The notes beneath the pieces were generated by a model that was not told the DNA's origin, ran no database searches, and saw only the letters and a list, made by a program, of their open reading frames with translations. Made by a program: the position numbers and the translations under genes. From Allolucifera butyrica (lineage in GTDB: Bacteria; Bacillota; Negativicutes; Sporomusales; UPPP01), in the NCBI RefSeq assembly GCF_900476375.1, contig NZ_UPPP01000072.1, positions 62,001 through 126,000 of the forward strand: a DNA stretch of 64,000 bases, read 5' to 3'. Position 1 is the first letter of the stretch. Each line of letters opens with the position of its first letter. This document shows, piece by piece, positions 8,387 through 16,983 of this stretch.

Positions 8387-9559
8387 TTATTCGAAGTACT
8401 CGCTCATTAAGCTATCAAACAGATATTGGCTTTCATCGATGGCTTTTTGTACAAGGGCTTTTTGTTCTTCAATTTTGGTGACGATTGAGGCGAATTGGGT
8501 TTGGAGGGGGAGGGGAGGAAGGTATATGGAGATATTTCCAAATTCTTTGGCATTAATATTAGCCATACCAATAATGTTTTTTGCCATAGATAGAAGAAGC
8601 TTCTTGCCATAAGAAGAATTTAAATAACTTGAGATAAATTCTGAATTAGCTTTTTCATTTGGTATAAGCTTAACTAAATATCCAGCAAAAGCCATGGGTT
8701 GCTCTTCTTTAAAGACAGCTGTTTTACCTACCAACTCTTTGCTATTAGTTCTATTGAAAAGCAGGTCCCCCTTATAAACTAAGTATTTTTCTTTATCCTG
8801 CTCTTCTAAATCAATGTATTTCAAGTTTGACAAATTCATACTTCCACTGTATGTAATATTATTCATTCTTAATATTGGATACTCTCTTTTCGATTCATCT
8901 GCTTTTGAACTTGTACCATATTGAATCTTCTTAGATAATTCTTTAATATGTACGATTTCCCACCCTTTTTCATTAACCATTGGGTCACCAAACATATCAT
9001 AAAAAGTGGATTTAATCAGGTTGTCTAGTTCTTCCAACTGTTTTTTACGAAGGGCTATTAGTCTGGCTGCTACGTCAAGGGTTTGGGCAATTTGTTTTTG
9101 GATATCAAAGGGCGGACAAGGAATTGAAAGACCCTTTAATACGCCACTTGTAATACCTTGAATAGTTGCTCCTCTTTTCTGGGTATTCAAAAAATGGAAA
9201 AAGCTTTTTATACAATAGACTAAATATTCTTTAGAAAATAGTTTCTCATCTATATTCGTAATGGATAGAATATCTTGACTAGTACACATTTCTACACTGT
9301 TAATTGAAACTTTACCAACCCCTACGCGGATTCCTATCATAAGTGAATTTTTTTTTATTCTTTTAGTAGCACTATTCTTAATTGCTTCATCAGTAATAAG
9401 CTCTACCGCGTCTTCTTTGTTAACATATGTCTTTCCAAGTGATATTGTGGTTATCCAAGGCACATTTCCTTTAAAATACTTTGATTCTTGTCTTGTTGGA
9501 GTTCCCCCGCTTTGAAAATCACCTATACTACCTAATCTAACCTTTTCCCACTTACTCAC
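8387..9559 (-). CDS. hsdS: Type I restriction specificity subunit (HsdS)
   Basis: 390 residues from a GTG start at 9557-9559, overlapping the hsdM 3' end by 8 bases. There are two target-recognition domains. The first is residues 1-155, opening WEKVRLGSIGDFQSGGTPT and ending in the conserved PCPPFDIQKQIAQTLD. The second is roughly 195-350, ending in the parallel LPPLPLQTQFASIVTKIEEQ. Each is followed by a conserved helical spacer (DNLIKSTFYDMFGDP and LFDSLMSEYF). It dictates the bipartite DNA target for both methylation and cleavage. Base composition is markedly more AT-rich than hsdM and hsdR, as is common for exchangeable specificity genes. The target sequence cannot be read from the sequence. 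Confidence 0.95.
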   Translation of the reverse strand: MSKWEKVRLGSIGDFQSGGTPTRQESKYFKGNVPWITTISLGKTYVNKEDAVELITDEAIKNSATKRIKKNSLMIGIRVGVGKVSINSVEMCTSQDILSITNIDEKLFSKEYLVYCIKSFFHFLNTQKRGATIQGITSGVLKGLSIPCPPFDIQKQIAQTLDVAARLIALRKKQLEELDNLIKSTFYDMFGDPMVNEKGWEIVHIKELSKKIQYGTSSKADESKREYPILRMNNITYSGSMNLSNLKYIDLEEQDKEKYLVYKGDLLFNRTNSKELVGKTAVFKEEQPMAFAGYLVKLIPNEKANSEFISSYLNSSYGKKLLLSMAKNIIGMANINAKEFGNISIYLPPLPLQTQFASIVTKIEEQKALVQKAIDESQYLFDSLMSEYFE

Positions 9560-11024
9560 CGATAAGCCCCCTCAGTTCTTCCATCTTAGAGCTTATCTCA
9601 AGACTGAGTTCATCCAGGCGAGTCATAATCGCATAGGGTGGATCATATTCAATTTTTTCGTATTCTATTTCTTTATAGCGGTTAATGGAAAGATCATAAT
9701 CATTCTTTTCAATAGCCGCTTTATCCACCAGGAAGCTTTGTTCGGTCGGCTTTCTATGAGCTTCCCCGGCAAGGTTATTAAAACGGGTAATAATATCGGG
9801 AATATCGCCCTCGTTACCTAAGTTAGTACGCTTATCATCCAGAGAGAATCCATCGGACTTCATATCATAAAACCATACCTTATCCGTGCCGCCCGCTCCG
9901 GTTTTGGTAAACACCAATACCGCCGTCGAGACACCGGCATAGGGTTTGAACACACCGGACGGCATGGAAATAACGGCCCGCAGTTGATGGTTTTCCACCA
10001 ATTCTTTGCGTAATGCCTTATGCGCCTTGGTTGTGCCAAACAGGACTCCGTCCGGTACAATACAAGCACAGCGCCCGCCCATTTTCAGCATTCTGAGAAA
10101 GAGCGCCACAAACAATAATTCTGTTTTTTTGGTATCGCACACAGCCTTTAAATTATCATGAATGCTTTCGGCATCCACGGTTCCGGTAAAAGGCGGATTG
10201 GCTAAAATCACGTCAAATTCCGAAAAGATAGTGTTTGTTTTGGAAACGCTGTCCACATAGTCCACATGAGGATGCGTAATAGAGTGAAGCATTAGGTTCA
10301 TAGCCGAAATACGCAGCATGGTACGGTCGGTATCGTAGCCGGAAAACATATCGCCGGCAAAATGCTCCCATTGATCAGCCGTCATTTCAGCTTCATACTT
10401 GGTTCGCACATATTCCGCCGCTGATACCAGAAAACCCGCCGTACCGCAGGCCGGATCGGCAATTTTGTCATCCGGCGCAGGATTCACTAACCGCACCATC
10501 ATATCGCGGATGTGTTTCGGGGTTCTAAATTGACCATTTTGTCCGGCTGTAGCCAACTTGCCCAACATGTATTCATATAAATCGCCTTGCATATCCAGGT
10601 CTTTTATATCATGCTCATAAAGTTCATCCAGGCCTGTGACGATTTTCTGCAGTACCTGGGGCGTCGGAATTAAAAACATGGCATCTTGCATATACCGGGA
10701 AAAGGCAGAGCTATTTTCGCCATTCATTGCTTTAATGAAAGGAAACACTTTTGTTCCGACAATCTCATAAATTTCCCGGGGATCTTTATTTTTGAACTTA
10801 CTCCAGCGCATTGCCTGTCCATTTGCATCCTGCGGAAATATCTTAGGCATTGCTTCGCCACTAACGGCCTCAAAGCTTTCTGTTTCCAGCTCTTTTTCGT
10901 CAAGGGACCGAATAAACATTAAATAAGTGAGCTGCTCAATAACCGTCAAAGGATTGGTAATCCCCCCAGCCCACATATCCGTCCATATTTTATCAACTTT
11001 ATTGCGTACTTCTCCTGTCAGCAT
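9552..11024 (-). CDS. hsdM: Type I DNA adenine methyltransferase (HsdM)
   Basis: 490 residues, ATG at 11024. The N-terminal helical domain (VRNKVDKIWTDMWAGGIT) is typical of HsdM. The SAM-binding motif is DPACGTAGFL near residue 190, and the N6-adenine catalytic motif NPPF (ILANPPFTG) lies near 274. It methylates adenine within the HsdS-defined target and forms the M2S core. It is the first gene of the operon; the next gene overlaps its stop. All motifs needed for activity are visible and the length is normal for the family. The upstream region (11025-11349) carries one copy of the hairpin repeat. Confidence 0.97.
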   Translation of the reverse strand: MLTGEVRNKVDKIWTDMWAGGITNPLTVIEQLTYLMFIRSLDEKELETESFEAVSGEAMPKIFPQDANGQAMRWSKFKNKDPREIYEIVGTKVFPFIKAMNGENSSAFSRYMQDAMFLIPTPQVLQKIVTGLDELYEHDIKDLDMQGDLYEYMLGKLATAGQNGQFRTPKHIRDMMVRLVNPAPDDKIADPACGTAGFLVSAAEYVRTKYEAEMTADQWEHFAGDMFSGYDTDRTMLRISAMNLMLHSITHPHVDYVDSVSKTNTIFSEFDVILANPPFTGTVDAESIHDNLKAVCDTKKTELLFVALFLRMLKMGGRCACIVPDGVLFGTTKAHKALRKELVENHQLRAVISMPSGVFKPYAGVSTAVLVFTKTGAGGTDKVWFYDMKSDGFSLDDKRTNLGNEGDIPDIITRFNNLAGEAHRKPTEQSFLVDKAAIEKNDYDLSINRYKEIEYEKIEYDPPYAIMTRLDELSLEISSKMEELRGLIGE

Positions 11025-11186
11025 TGCTTCAATCCCTCTCGCTATTGACTAATTTGAATAAATGTAACAATTTTTTCACTAATATCATATAGTTTTTAAG
11101 TATTTGACTTTTATTGGAACAAATCCTCCTGATGCAACAGAAGAATGTTCCCTTTTGTCAATGTAGGCCCTATTTACCTTTCAAAA

Positions 11187-11220
11187 AAAATCCTGCAGAA
11201 TGATCATCTTGCAGGATTTT
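11187..11220. repeat. Hairpin repeat, copy 2
   Basis: Arms AAAATCCTGCA (11187-11197) and TGCAGGATTTT (11210-11220) form a perfect 11-bp stem with a 12-base loop. It is the same family as the hairpins at 4900, 12568 and 37427. It lies between hsdM and the 325-residue gene and could also act as a terminator. The rest of the 325-base gap 11025-11349 shows no gene. Confidence 0.75.
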
Positions 11221-11349
11221 ACATTGTTAGGTGTCGCGAGACAGTTTGTCAATATTTTTATTTTATCAAAACGCTATGGTTCCAGCCAGTTCCATCGGAA
11301 AATCAAATTCATCAATTGATCTCAATATTTCCATCCGGAATATCTACAA

Positions 11350-12327
11350 TTAAAATACATCCGCCAGCGTTTGGGCTCCCAGGAGTCGGCTAAATGTGGT
11401 ATACCTCGGTGACTGTGGAGCCGCTCCTTGTTTTTTCCCACCAAGGCGTATAGGTCCAATTGGCTTCGCTTTGGACTTGAACCATACCTGATATTTGCCA
11501 GTATCCTTATATCGCGCTATATTGGCAACCTCTGCGTAGTAAGTTATAGCCGATAATGGAGCAGTCTGATAGGCAGCGATATACTTTATCCGATCAATCA
11601 TTGCGCTGGAAATCCGTATTGCATACCAACGGTCCTCTCCAAGAAAAACATCGGCAAAACCCTCCTCGTTGGCCGGGACAACAATTGTATCAAGCTCATC
11701 GCTACGAATACCTTCTTGCAATGTAATCTCCTTAATGTCTTGTTGGAACGGAACAAATTTGTGAATCATATCCCCCTGGCTCTTAAACGTCTGAAATTCG
11801 ATGACATCTGTTTTCATGGTAAGCTGACTAAGTACACTCTCCAAAGCAGTACTTTGTTCGTCAATCACAATGATGGCTGAGACTTCTTTTTCGAAAATTA
11901 TATCCTCAAGCAAATTATCAATATTACGATAGTTCGTTTTTTCAATAACTGAATCGACCAAGCCTTTCTTCTGAGAATCGCTCAATATCGACTGCAGTAG
12001 AAAGTCTTTGATCTTTCTTCCACTCACTTTATACGAAATTGCGAACTTCAGAAGCTGTTGGCCAATGTGCTTATACGGGTCGTGCTTTACCAATTCGTTT
12101 TCCAATATATATAACTTAGGCTGGGACTCGAAGGAAAAGTCCAGCAAATACCCGTCCGGTATGGAAAGAATCTCATCACCAATACGTTTTTTAATATCGA
12201 TATAGATTGACTTGGAGCCAAAGATCTGCCTTGCCGACTCAACAATGACTTTTTCAAATTCTACTTCGTTGGGGTATTCGTAATACTCATATATTCTTTC
12301 CCCTACAACCAGCACAGATTTTTCCAT
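11350..12327 (-). CDS. Unrecognised 325-residue protein, possible nuclease-like fold
   Basis: The ATG at 12327 is chosen over the upstream in-frame GTG/ATG (12360) because GGAGG lies seven bases before it. The first 110 residues have the look of a PD-(D/E)XK-type core: a Glu-rich helix (FEKVIVESARQIFG), then IPDGYLLDF, then a strand with acidic residues LYILENELVKHD, then a helix HIGQQLLKF. The canonical E-x-K is not clear, so this is only a resemblance. The C-terminal 150 residues (ADVFLGEDRWYAIRIS onward) look like a separate alpha/beta domain ending in SRLLGAQTLADVF. It stands alone on the same strand as the restriction genes, upstream of hsdM, inside the defence island. No defined family is recognised. 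Confidence 0.6.
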   Translation of the reverse strand: MEKSVLVVGERIYEYYEYPNEVEFEKVIVESARQIFGSKSIYIDIKKRIGDEILSIPDGYLLDFSFESQPKLYILENELVKHDPYKHIGQQLLKFAISYKVSGRKIKDFLLQSILSDSQKKGLVDSVIEKTNYRNIDNLLEDIIFEKEVSAIIVIDEQSTALESVLSQLTMKTDVIEFQTFKSQGDMIHKFVPFQQDIKEITLQEGIRSDELDTIVVPANEEGFADVFLGEDRWYAIRISSAMIDRIKYIAAYQTAPLSAITYYAEVANIARYKDTGKYQVWFKSKAKPIGPIRLGGKKQGAAPQSPRYTTFSRLLGAQTLADVF

Positions 12328-12530
12328 AATCCACCCTCCATTGTTAACCCATACACCCAATTGCCTTCATGGCCCTTTTTTATGCCTTAATAACCCGAAC
12401 AACTTGAATTGCTTCATCATAGAGCCGAAGTAATCGACATTCTTATATTCTAGAAAGCATATTACCGGCTCCAATATTTTTTCAATCCGGTTTTATATCG
12501 TCGAAGAATCGTGAGTATCTTCTCTATTTC

Positions 12531-12610
12531 AAAACCTATTAGCAACTTTATTTCCCACAAAAGACAAAAATCCTGCCAAAATCACATGTATTGAGGCAGG
12601 ATTTGTCATA
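12531..12610 (+). repeat. Hairpin plus -10 leader repeat, copy 3
   Basis: Arms AAATCCTGCC (12568-12577) and GGCAGGATTT (12595-12604) are followed by TGTCATAAT, an extended -10-like match. Sequence upstream of the hairpin (from about 12531) aligns with 4866-4900, so the repeat unit is longer than the hairpin. It lies in the 475-base gap before the toxin-antitoxin pair. The 63-codon minus frame across this region is taken to be spurious. Confidence 0.8.
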
Positions 12611-12772
12611 ATGGTTACTACAGCGCAGCTGAACAGATACACCGTTTAAGCAGCCCGCTGGCGCTGCCATCTGTGTTTTTCCATCCTGTTTTCCATAGAT
12701 GTTGGACAATAGGATGATTACGGAACGGCATGGTACCAAAAATTATTTTACGAAAATTTTCGTTATATTTTC

Positions 12773-12801
12773 TTGATTTATTTCTGCGATCAGGGTATAT
12801 T
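12773..12801 (+). promoter_or_regulatory. Sigma-70 promoter of the toxin-antitoxin pair
   Basis: TTGATT (12773-12778), a 17-base spacer, then TATATT (12796-12801), 34 bases before the antitoxin ATG. The ribosome binding site AGGTG follows. The start region is AT-rich and probably subject to autoregulation, as is typical of such pairs. Confidence 0.7.
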
Positions 12802-12835
12802 AATTATAATAACTTAAAAAAGTAGGTGAATTTAT

Positions 12836-13141
12836 ATGTTCTCCATTCGTCCTATCTCCGATTTATCAAGAAACATGACCGAGATTGAGCGGCTTGCTAT
12901 TGAAGAAGGTCAAATTATTCAGTTAGCTAAAAATTCCAAAGAGCATATGGTAATTATGGGAAGCGATACTTATAAAAATTTGTTGGCAAAGCTGTCAATG
13001 TATGAAAGCCTTCTGATATCTGAAGCGCAAATTCGTCAAGGTAAATCACAGCCTTTAGAAGTTGCTATGAAGAAATCAAATAAAAAGTTTCAGGAGAAAT
13101 TAGATGCCTTCAATTCGACAACGCAAAAAGTACACGGTTAA
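12836..13141 (+). CDS. Phd/YefM-type antitoxin
   Basis: 101 residues, ATG at 12836 with AGGTG upstream. The N-terminal pattern (MFSIRPISDLSRNMTEIERLA) and the following strand-turn MVIMGSDTYKNLLAKL match the prevent-host-death antitoxin fold, whose N-terminal half dimerises and binds its own operator. The polar C-terminal part (RQGKSQPLEVAMKKSNKKFQ) is the probable toxin-binding tail. The toxin gene starts 38 bases before this gene's end, so the two are co-translated with the antitoxin first. Both are likely co-repressors of the promoter at 12773. Confidence 0.85.
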   Translation: MFSIRPISDLSRNMTEIERLAIEEGQIIQLAKNSKEHMVIMGSDTYKNLLAKLSMYESLLISEAQIRQGKSQPLEVAMKKSNKKFQEKLDAFNSTTQKVHG

Positions 13142-13490
13142 TATTACACCCCGCGCGGAAGCCGACTTGGAACGATTGACGGATTGGTGGCTTTTTGAGA
13201 AACAAAATCCGTCAATCGCCGAAAAAATTCATAACTCCTTTTGGGATAAAGCTATAACTCTACAGGACAGAGCCCAGTTATACCGTATTCCATGGGACAC
13301 ACATCCGGAACTGGCAGACCTTGATTATCATTTATTTACGTTTAATCCTAAATTTCATGCCGTAATGCTTTATCGTATTGATGAAGTTATTAATACGGTT
13401 CATATTCAATTTGTTTGCGATTCGAGAGAAAATAATATTTTATCAGAAATGATAGAGGAAGCAAAGAAAACTAAAATCCTTAAGCTATAA
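13104..13490 (+). CDS. RelE/ParE-family toxin
   Basis: 128 residues, ATG at 13104 with AGGAG seven bases upstream inside the antitoxin gene. The sequence KYTVNITPRAEADLERLTDWW is the usual RelE/ParE opening strand and helix. Later YHLFTFNPKFHAVMLYRID and VHIQFVCDSREN are the core strands and C-terminal segment of the fold. Such toxins are either ribosome-dependent mRNA endonucleases (RelE) or gyrase inhibitors (ParE), and the sequence alone does not decide which. It is longer than a minimal RelE, with about 25 extra C-terminal residues (LSEMIEEAKKTKILKL). A strong terminator follows directly after the stop. Confidence 0.85.
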   Translation: MPSIRQRKKYTVNITPRAEADLERLTDWWLFEKQNPSIAEKIHNSFWDKAITLQDRAQLYRIPWDTHPELADLDYHLFTFNPKFHAVMLYRIDEVINTVHIQFVCDSRENNILSEMIEEAKKTKILKL

Positions 13491-13525
13491 GGCTAGCAAA
13501 TCCGGCGATTTGCTAGCCTTTATAA
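13491..13525 (+). terminator. Intrinsic terminator after the toxin gene
   Basis: Stem GGCTAGCAAATC (13491-13502) with GATTTGCTAGCC (13507-13518), tetraloop CGGC, then TTTATAA. It begins directly after the toxin stop codon. Confidence 0.85.
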
Positions 13526-13800
13526 CAATATCCATTTTGAAAATAGGCATAAGAAAAAGCAGCCTATCCTCTAAGCTGCTTAAATTATGATATACCACTT
13601 CCCGAGATAGTTGATGGTGTCGGTTTTTCTACTCCCTGAGTAGGGAGTGGTCCTTAAATAACGGCATGAAAAAAACCGCTTAGCGGTTGCAGCGGCCTTC
13701 TTCAAACAAATTTGCAATTCCGAGAAGAGCCGACGCGACCAAACATCAGCTATCTCTTTCTATTTACTATATCCGCTAAAATGCACCCCGTCAAGAATAC
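13526..13800. other. Intergenic region with two small palindromes
   Basis: No gene seen. It holds a perfect hairpin ACTCCCT-gagt-AGGGAGT at 13631-13648 and a second palindrome AACCGCTTAGCGGTT near 13674-13690. Either may serve as terminator for convergent transcription from 13801 or from the toxin operon. Confidence 0.5.
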
Positions 13801-14073
13801 TCAACGCCGCAGACGGCGTTTTCCTCTTGCTTCGTCTGCTTCCTTCTTATCCTGTATTTCTTTGGCAGTCGTCATATAGTGATTATGTGTTGGAAAAAAA
13901 TATAGCGTTATTAGTTCCGGAATTAAGACGATCAAAGCCATTCGCTTCTCCCATTTTTCCGTCAAAATACCTGTAGAAACAACGCCAAACATGAGCATGG
14001 CCCACGGACCTTTCGCGATTTGTACAACAAGAATTACGGTCATAAGCCATAAGGCTATCGTAACAAAAATCAT
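13801..14073 (-). CDS. Small membrane protein
   Basis: 90 residues. Hydrophobic segments at about 2-20 (IFVTIALWLMTVILVVQIA), 24-40 and 45-62 suggest two or three membrane spans. The C-terminal tail is strongly charged (EIQDKKEADEARGKRRLRR). The ATG overlaps the stop of the alpha/beta hydrolase gene as ATGA, so it is the third gene of a CPBP-protease/hydrolase/membrane-protein operon. No family is recognised. The charged tail is presumably cytoplasmic. Confidence 0.65.
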   Translation of the reverse strand: MIFVTIALWLMTVILVVQIAKGPWAMLMFGVVSTGILTEKWEKRMALIVLIPELITLYFFPTHNHYMTTAKEIQDKKEADEARGKRRLRR

Positions 14074-15068
14074 CTCATTTTCGCACCCTCCATTACTTTT
14101 CTTTCTATAAACTCCACTGAATCTTCGGCTATACTCTTTTTATATAGAACTATCCCCGCATGGCCGCAGTGATAGAGCTTCCGCTCCGGTTTATCCCACT
14201 TTTCCCATAACCTGCTTGCATCTTTAAAATCGATATACCTATCGTGGAGTGCTGAAAGGATCAGCACTTTTTCTTTGGGCATCATAATATCAAAATTACC
14301 GGTATTCAACATGGCCCATTGTGTTTTTAACTGGTCATATGTATAATCGCTTTCCTCAAAGTCCCTCTTGATGTACTTTCCTGGAACGTTGTGCCAAATG
14401 GCATGAGAAAGACTGTTTGGAGAAAAGACAGTAATCGCTCCGTCGATATTTTTTTCAGATGTGGCCGCAAGATTGACAATTAATCCTCCAAGGCTTATTC
14501 CGACTAATACAACCGGAGCCGGCCTATTGGCTCTCAGCCAGCTAATTAATGCTCTCAAGTCAACAACAGCTTGTCTTACCGAAGATAAAGTTCTCTCGAT
14601 ATTGGCGCTAATCATGAATTCCCCGTTATAAGACAAAGTACTGTCCTGTCGTTCTGTATGATGGGGTAAAGTAACAAAATACATGTCATAACCATGATTC
14701 ATAAACGGGTTTAAGTAAATTGCCTTAATTCTCTCAGTATCCTGACGCCAGCCATGTACTAAAATGACATTCAGTGAAGTATTTTGCTTGTTTTGAAAAA
14801 ACGTACCTGTCGCGTATTCGTTGCACTTAGCATTCTCGACTTCACTTTTGTATTTAAAACTGCCTGTTTGATAATTACCGCTGTTACTCATATCTTCAAA
14901 AATCAAATTTGGTGTTTTAGGCTCAAAATAAAAAAGTGTAGGATTTTCCGGCATCGATATTGATTCAAGGGCTTTAAATTGCGAAGTAACACTTTTTTGT
15001 CTATGCAGTTGATATAATGCATATTCATCAATGACTTTCGCTAATAGTCGATTCAAACTGAAAACCAC
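14070..15068 (-). CDS. Alpha/beta hydrolase
   Basis: 332 residues. The alpha/beta-hydrolase core is visible: the oxyanion strand with VILVHGWRQD, the nucleophile elbow VGISLGGL (Ser in G-x-S-x-G), and a late Asp/His region (SALHDRYIDFKDASRL and LYHCGHAGIVLY). The N-terminal 100 residues are an unusual polar extension. Probable esterase or lipase-like enzyme of unknown substrate. It lies between a CPBP membrane protease gene, nine bases upstream, and a small membrane protein with ATGA overlap. A short inverted fragment of a close paralogue is found at 45276-45360. Confidence 0.85.
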   Translation of the reverse strand: MVFSLNRLLAKVIDEYALYQLHRQKSVTSQFKALESISMPENPTLFYFEPKTPNLIFEDMSNSGNYQTGSFKYKSEVENAKCNEYATGTFFQNKQNTSLNVILVHGWRQDTERIKAIYLNPFMNHGYDMYFVTLPHHTERQDSTLSYNGEFMISANIERTLSSVRQAVVDLRALISWLRANRPAPVVLVGISLGGLIVNLAATSEKNIDGAITVFSPNSLSHAIWHNVPGKYIKRDFEESDYTYDQLKTQWAMLNTGNFDIMMPKEKVLILSALHDRYIDFKDASRLWEKWDKPERKLYHCGHAGIVLYKKSIAEDSVEFIERKVMEGAKMR

Positions 15069-15076
15069 CCTTTATG

Positions 15077-16045
15077 TTAGACCAACTTTACAATTGCCGG
15101 TTTTCCCAAAGAGTTTAAGTCAGTTCTTATAACAAAAAAAGACCGCCAAATGATATTAGTAATAGTATGAACAAATGCAGCTGCAAATATATTTTTTGTA
15201 AGAAGATAAGTCAAACCATAAAAAAAGCCAGCTATCGAAGAAAGCACAAACAGCTTTTTTCCACCAAAGCTAATGTGGTGGCACCCGAACAAAAGCGTTG
15301 CCAAAATAAGAGGAATCCACTCTCCCCCGATAAACTGCCGCAGATAGTTAAAGACAAATCCCCGAAAAATAATTTCTTCTGCAATAGCTACATGGAAAAA
15401 ATTAAAGATTATTAAAATGAAAAGATTTCTTGCTCTGATTTCTTTTAAATTAAAAGAAAGATATTTTAATTTGTATCCTATAAGAGCGGCAAAAAGACAG
15501 CATAAAAAAGTTAGTCCCAAGGTTACTATCCATACGTTTACTGTACCGAGAGAAGTTATGTTGATATCAATTCTCCTATACCCCAAGAAAATATACAGGA
15601 TTAGAAGATGAAAGGTTAAAGATAGCCCATAGAACTCGATAGTATTCGCTTGATACAGCAAAGGCACCTTGATTAAACGAAATTGATTCATTGCAATTAT
15701 CAAAGCAATAATAAATATATCGATAAAATGGAATTGGTTTTTACCGGTCGAAAATATAAAGCTTAATGCGATTGGTACTGCTATAAACAATACTATTTTT
15801 AAAAAGTTTTTTAATCCTAAGGTATGATTAATATAAATTTGAGAGGATGCTAAATATAGCATTAAAATGGCTGCCGCCGAAAAAGGATGAATCGTTAGTG
15901 TTAAGCCATATTGAAGAATATAAAAATACATTAAGGAATAAGTAATTATAAATAAAGTAGTGATTTTTCTATTACCTTTAAATGAAGTATTAGGAAGTAG
16001 CGAAAGCATAATTAATGTTAATACTACTCCGATATAAAAAAGCAC
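15077..16045 (-). CDS. CPBP-family intramembrane metalloprotease (Abi/CAAX)
   Basis: 322 residues with about eight membrane segments. The CPBP motifs are clear in the C-terminal half: AEEIIFRGFVFNYL (EExxxR), then FGCHHISFGG and AAFVHTITNI supplying the zinc-binding histidines. Relatives cleave membrane-embedded or prenylated substrates, or act in bacteriocin self-immunity and abortive infection. It heads a three-gene operon with an alpha/beta hydrolase and a small membrane protein. No bacteriocin precursor is seen next to it. Confidence 0.88.
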   Translation of the reverse strand: MLFYIGVVLTLIMLSLLPNTSFKGNRKITTLFIITYSLMYFYILQYGLTLTIHPFSAAAILMLYLASSQIYINHTLGLKNFLKIVLFIAVPIALSFIFSTGKNQFHFIDIFIIALIIAMNQFRLIKVPLLYQANTIEFYGLSLTFHLLILYIFLGYRRIDINITSLGTVNVWIVTLGLTFLCCLFAALIGYKLKYLSFNLKEIRARNLFILIIFNFFHVAIAEEIIFRGFVFNYLRQFIGGEWIPLILATLLFGCHHISFGGKKLFVLSSIAGFFYGLTYLLTKNIFAAAFVHTITNIIWRSFFVIRTDLNSLGKPAIVKLV

Positions 16046-16169
16046 ATTGATTCCTCCATTATTTTTATATAACGAAAATTATACCGGAGCATTCCTAATA
16101 TTTCCATAGATATTGTCCCAAAAGGTAATATCTATGATTACAACTGTATGTTTTAGCCATTTATGTAAA

Positions 16170-16880
16170 CTATTTTTTCATATACTTTTGCATATACTTC
16201 TGTGTCCATGGACAATTAGCTAAACATTTTAAACAACATCTGCAGTGATATACATCAACCAGTAAATCCCTATTCATCCCTACACTCCATGTTAATCCAC
16301 GAATACATTTTTCTGGGCAAATATTTTGACAGACAGTACATTCTCCACATTTTGATATTACTATTGGTCTATTTTCGGTAGGTAATGGTGCGTTTGTCAA
16401 TACGGTAGACATACATAACGCACTCCCATATTCCTGGGTAATTAACAAATTGCTTTTTCCAATCCAGCCCAATCCTGCCAATACGGCAATTGTTTTATGT
16501 GGAAGTGAAGTAGTTTTTGTAGTCTCATCATAAGACCCATGCAAAAGGTGATTTTTCTCTGACTGCGCATAGGCTTTATATCCATGTGCAGTGATAAAAT
16601 TAGCCGCCCATTCTGCGAGCTTATCAGCGTTACCTTCCTTTTCATGGAATTCCGAATAATCTAATATATTTTCCGTAGACAGACGATAAATATAACTGGG
16701 GCCTAGAATTACTCCTATTAAAAGAGCAACGCCATACCCCCGATTTTCGTTTGCCGAAAGCATTGATATATCAACTACCTTGACAAAATTAACACCACGG
16801 ATATTTAATTCAGAGACTAACTCGTTTAACATGTGCCCCTCCGATTGTTTTGCAGTTACAAAATAATCTGTTGTTCGCAT
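16170..16880 (-). CDS. 4Fe-4S protein, epoxyqueuosine-reductase-like (short)
   Basis: 236 residues. The C-terminal half has two ferredoxin-like clusters: CGECTVCQNICPEKCIRG, then YHCRCCLKCLANCPW. The upstream part (LAGLGWIGKSNLLITQEYGS) matches the double-cluster-binding family that includes the QueG-type epoxyqueuosine reductases. It is shorter than typical QueG (about 310-380 residues) and lacks the usual long N-terminal cobalamin-binding region, so a true QueG role is doubtful; a QueG-like iron-sulfur protein is the safer call. Monocistronic. The rsgA gene upstream on the same strand is separated from it by a terminator. Confidence 0.75.
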   Translation of the reverse strand: MRTTDYFVTAKQSEGHMLNELVSELNIRGVNFVKVVDISMLSANENRGYGVALLIGVILGPSYIYRLSTENILDYSEFHEKEGNADKLAEWAANFITAHGYKAYAQSEKNHLLHGSYDETTKTTSLPHKTIAVLAGLGWIGKSNLLITQEYGSALCMSTVLTNAPLPTENRPIVISKCGECTVCQNICPEKCIRGLTWSVGMNRDLLVDVYHCRCCLKCLANCPWTQKYMQKYMKK

Positions 16881-16895
16881 TATTTAACGAATACG

Positions 16896-16926
16896 TAAAA
16901 AGAGTCAAGGGACGGTTCTTTGACTC
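16896..16926 (-). terminator. Terminator of rsgA
   Basis: On the minus strand GAGTCAA and TTGACTC arms (16902-16926) with an 11-base loop are followed by TTTTTACG. It lies 58 bases after the rsgA stop. Confidence 0.7.
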
Positions 16927-16983
16927 ATTTTATTAAAAACCAAACTATAAAAAGAGTAGTAATAATGCTTTTTTATCTTAGGC

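Noticed and set aside
12548..12739. Minus-strand frame of 63 codons before the toxin-antitoxin pair
   Set aside because: It is the reverse strand of the hairpin repeat, with no start signal.
13491..13690. Possible CRISPR-like repeats among several short palindromes
   Set aside because: The palindromes differ from each other and are not regularly spaced; they are terminators.
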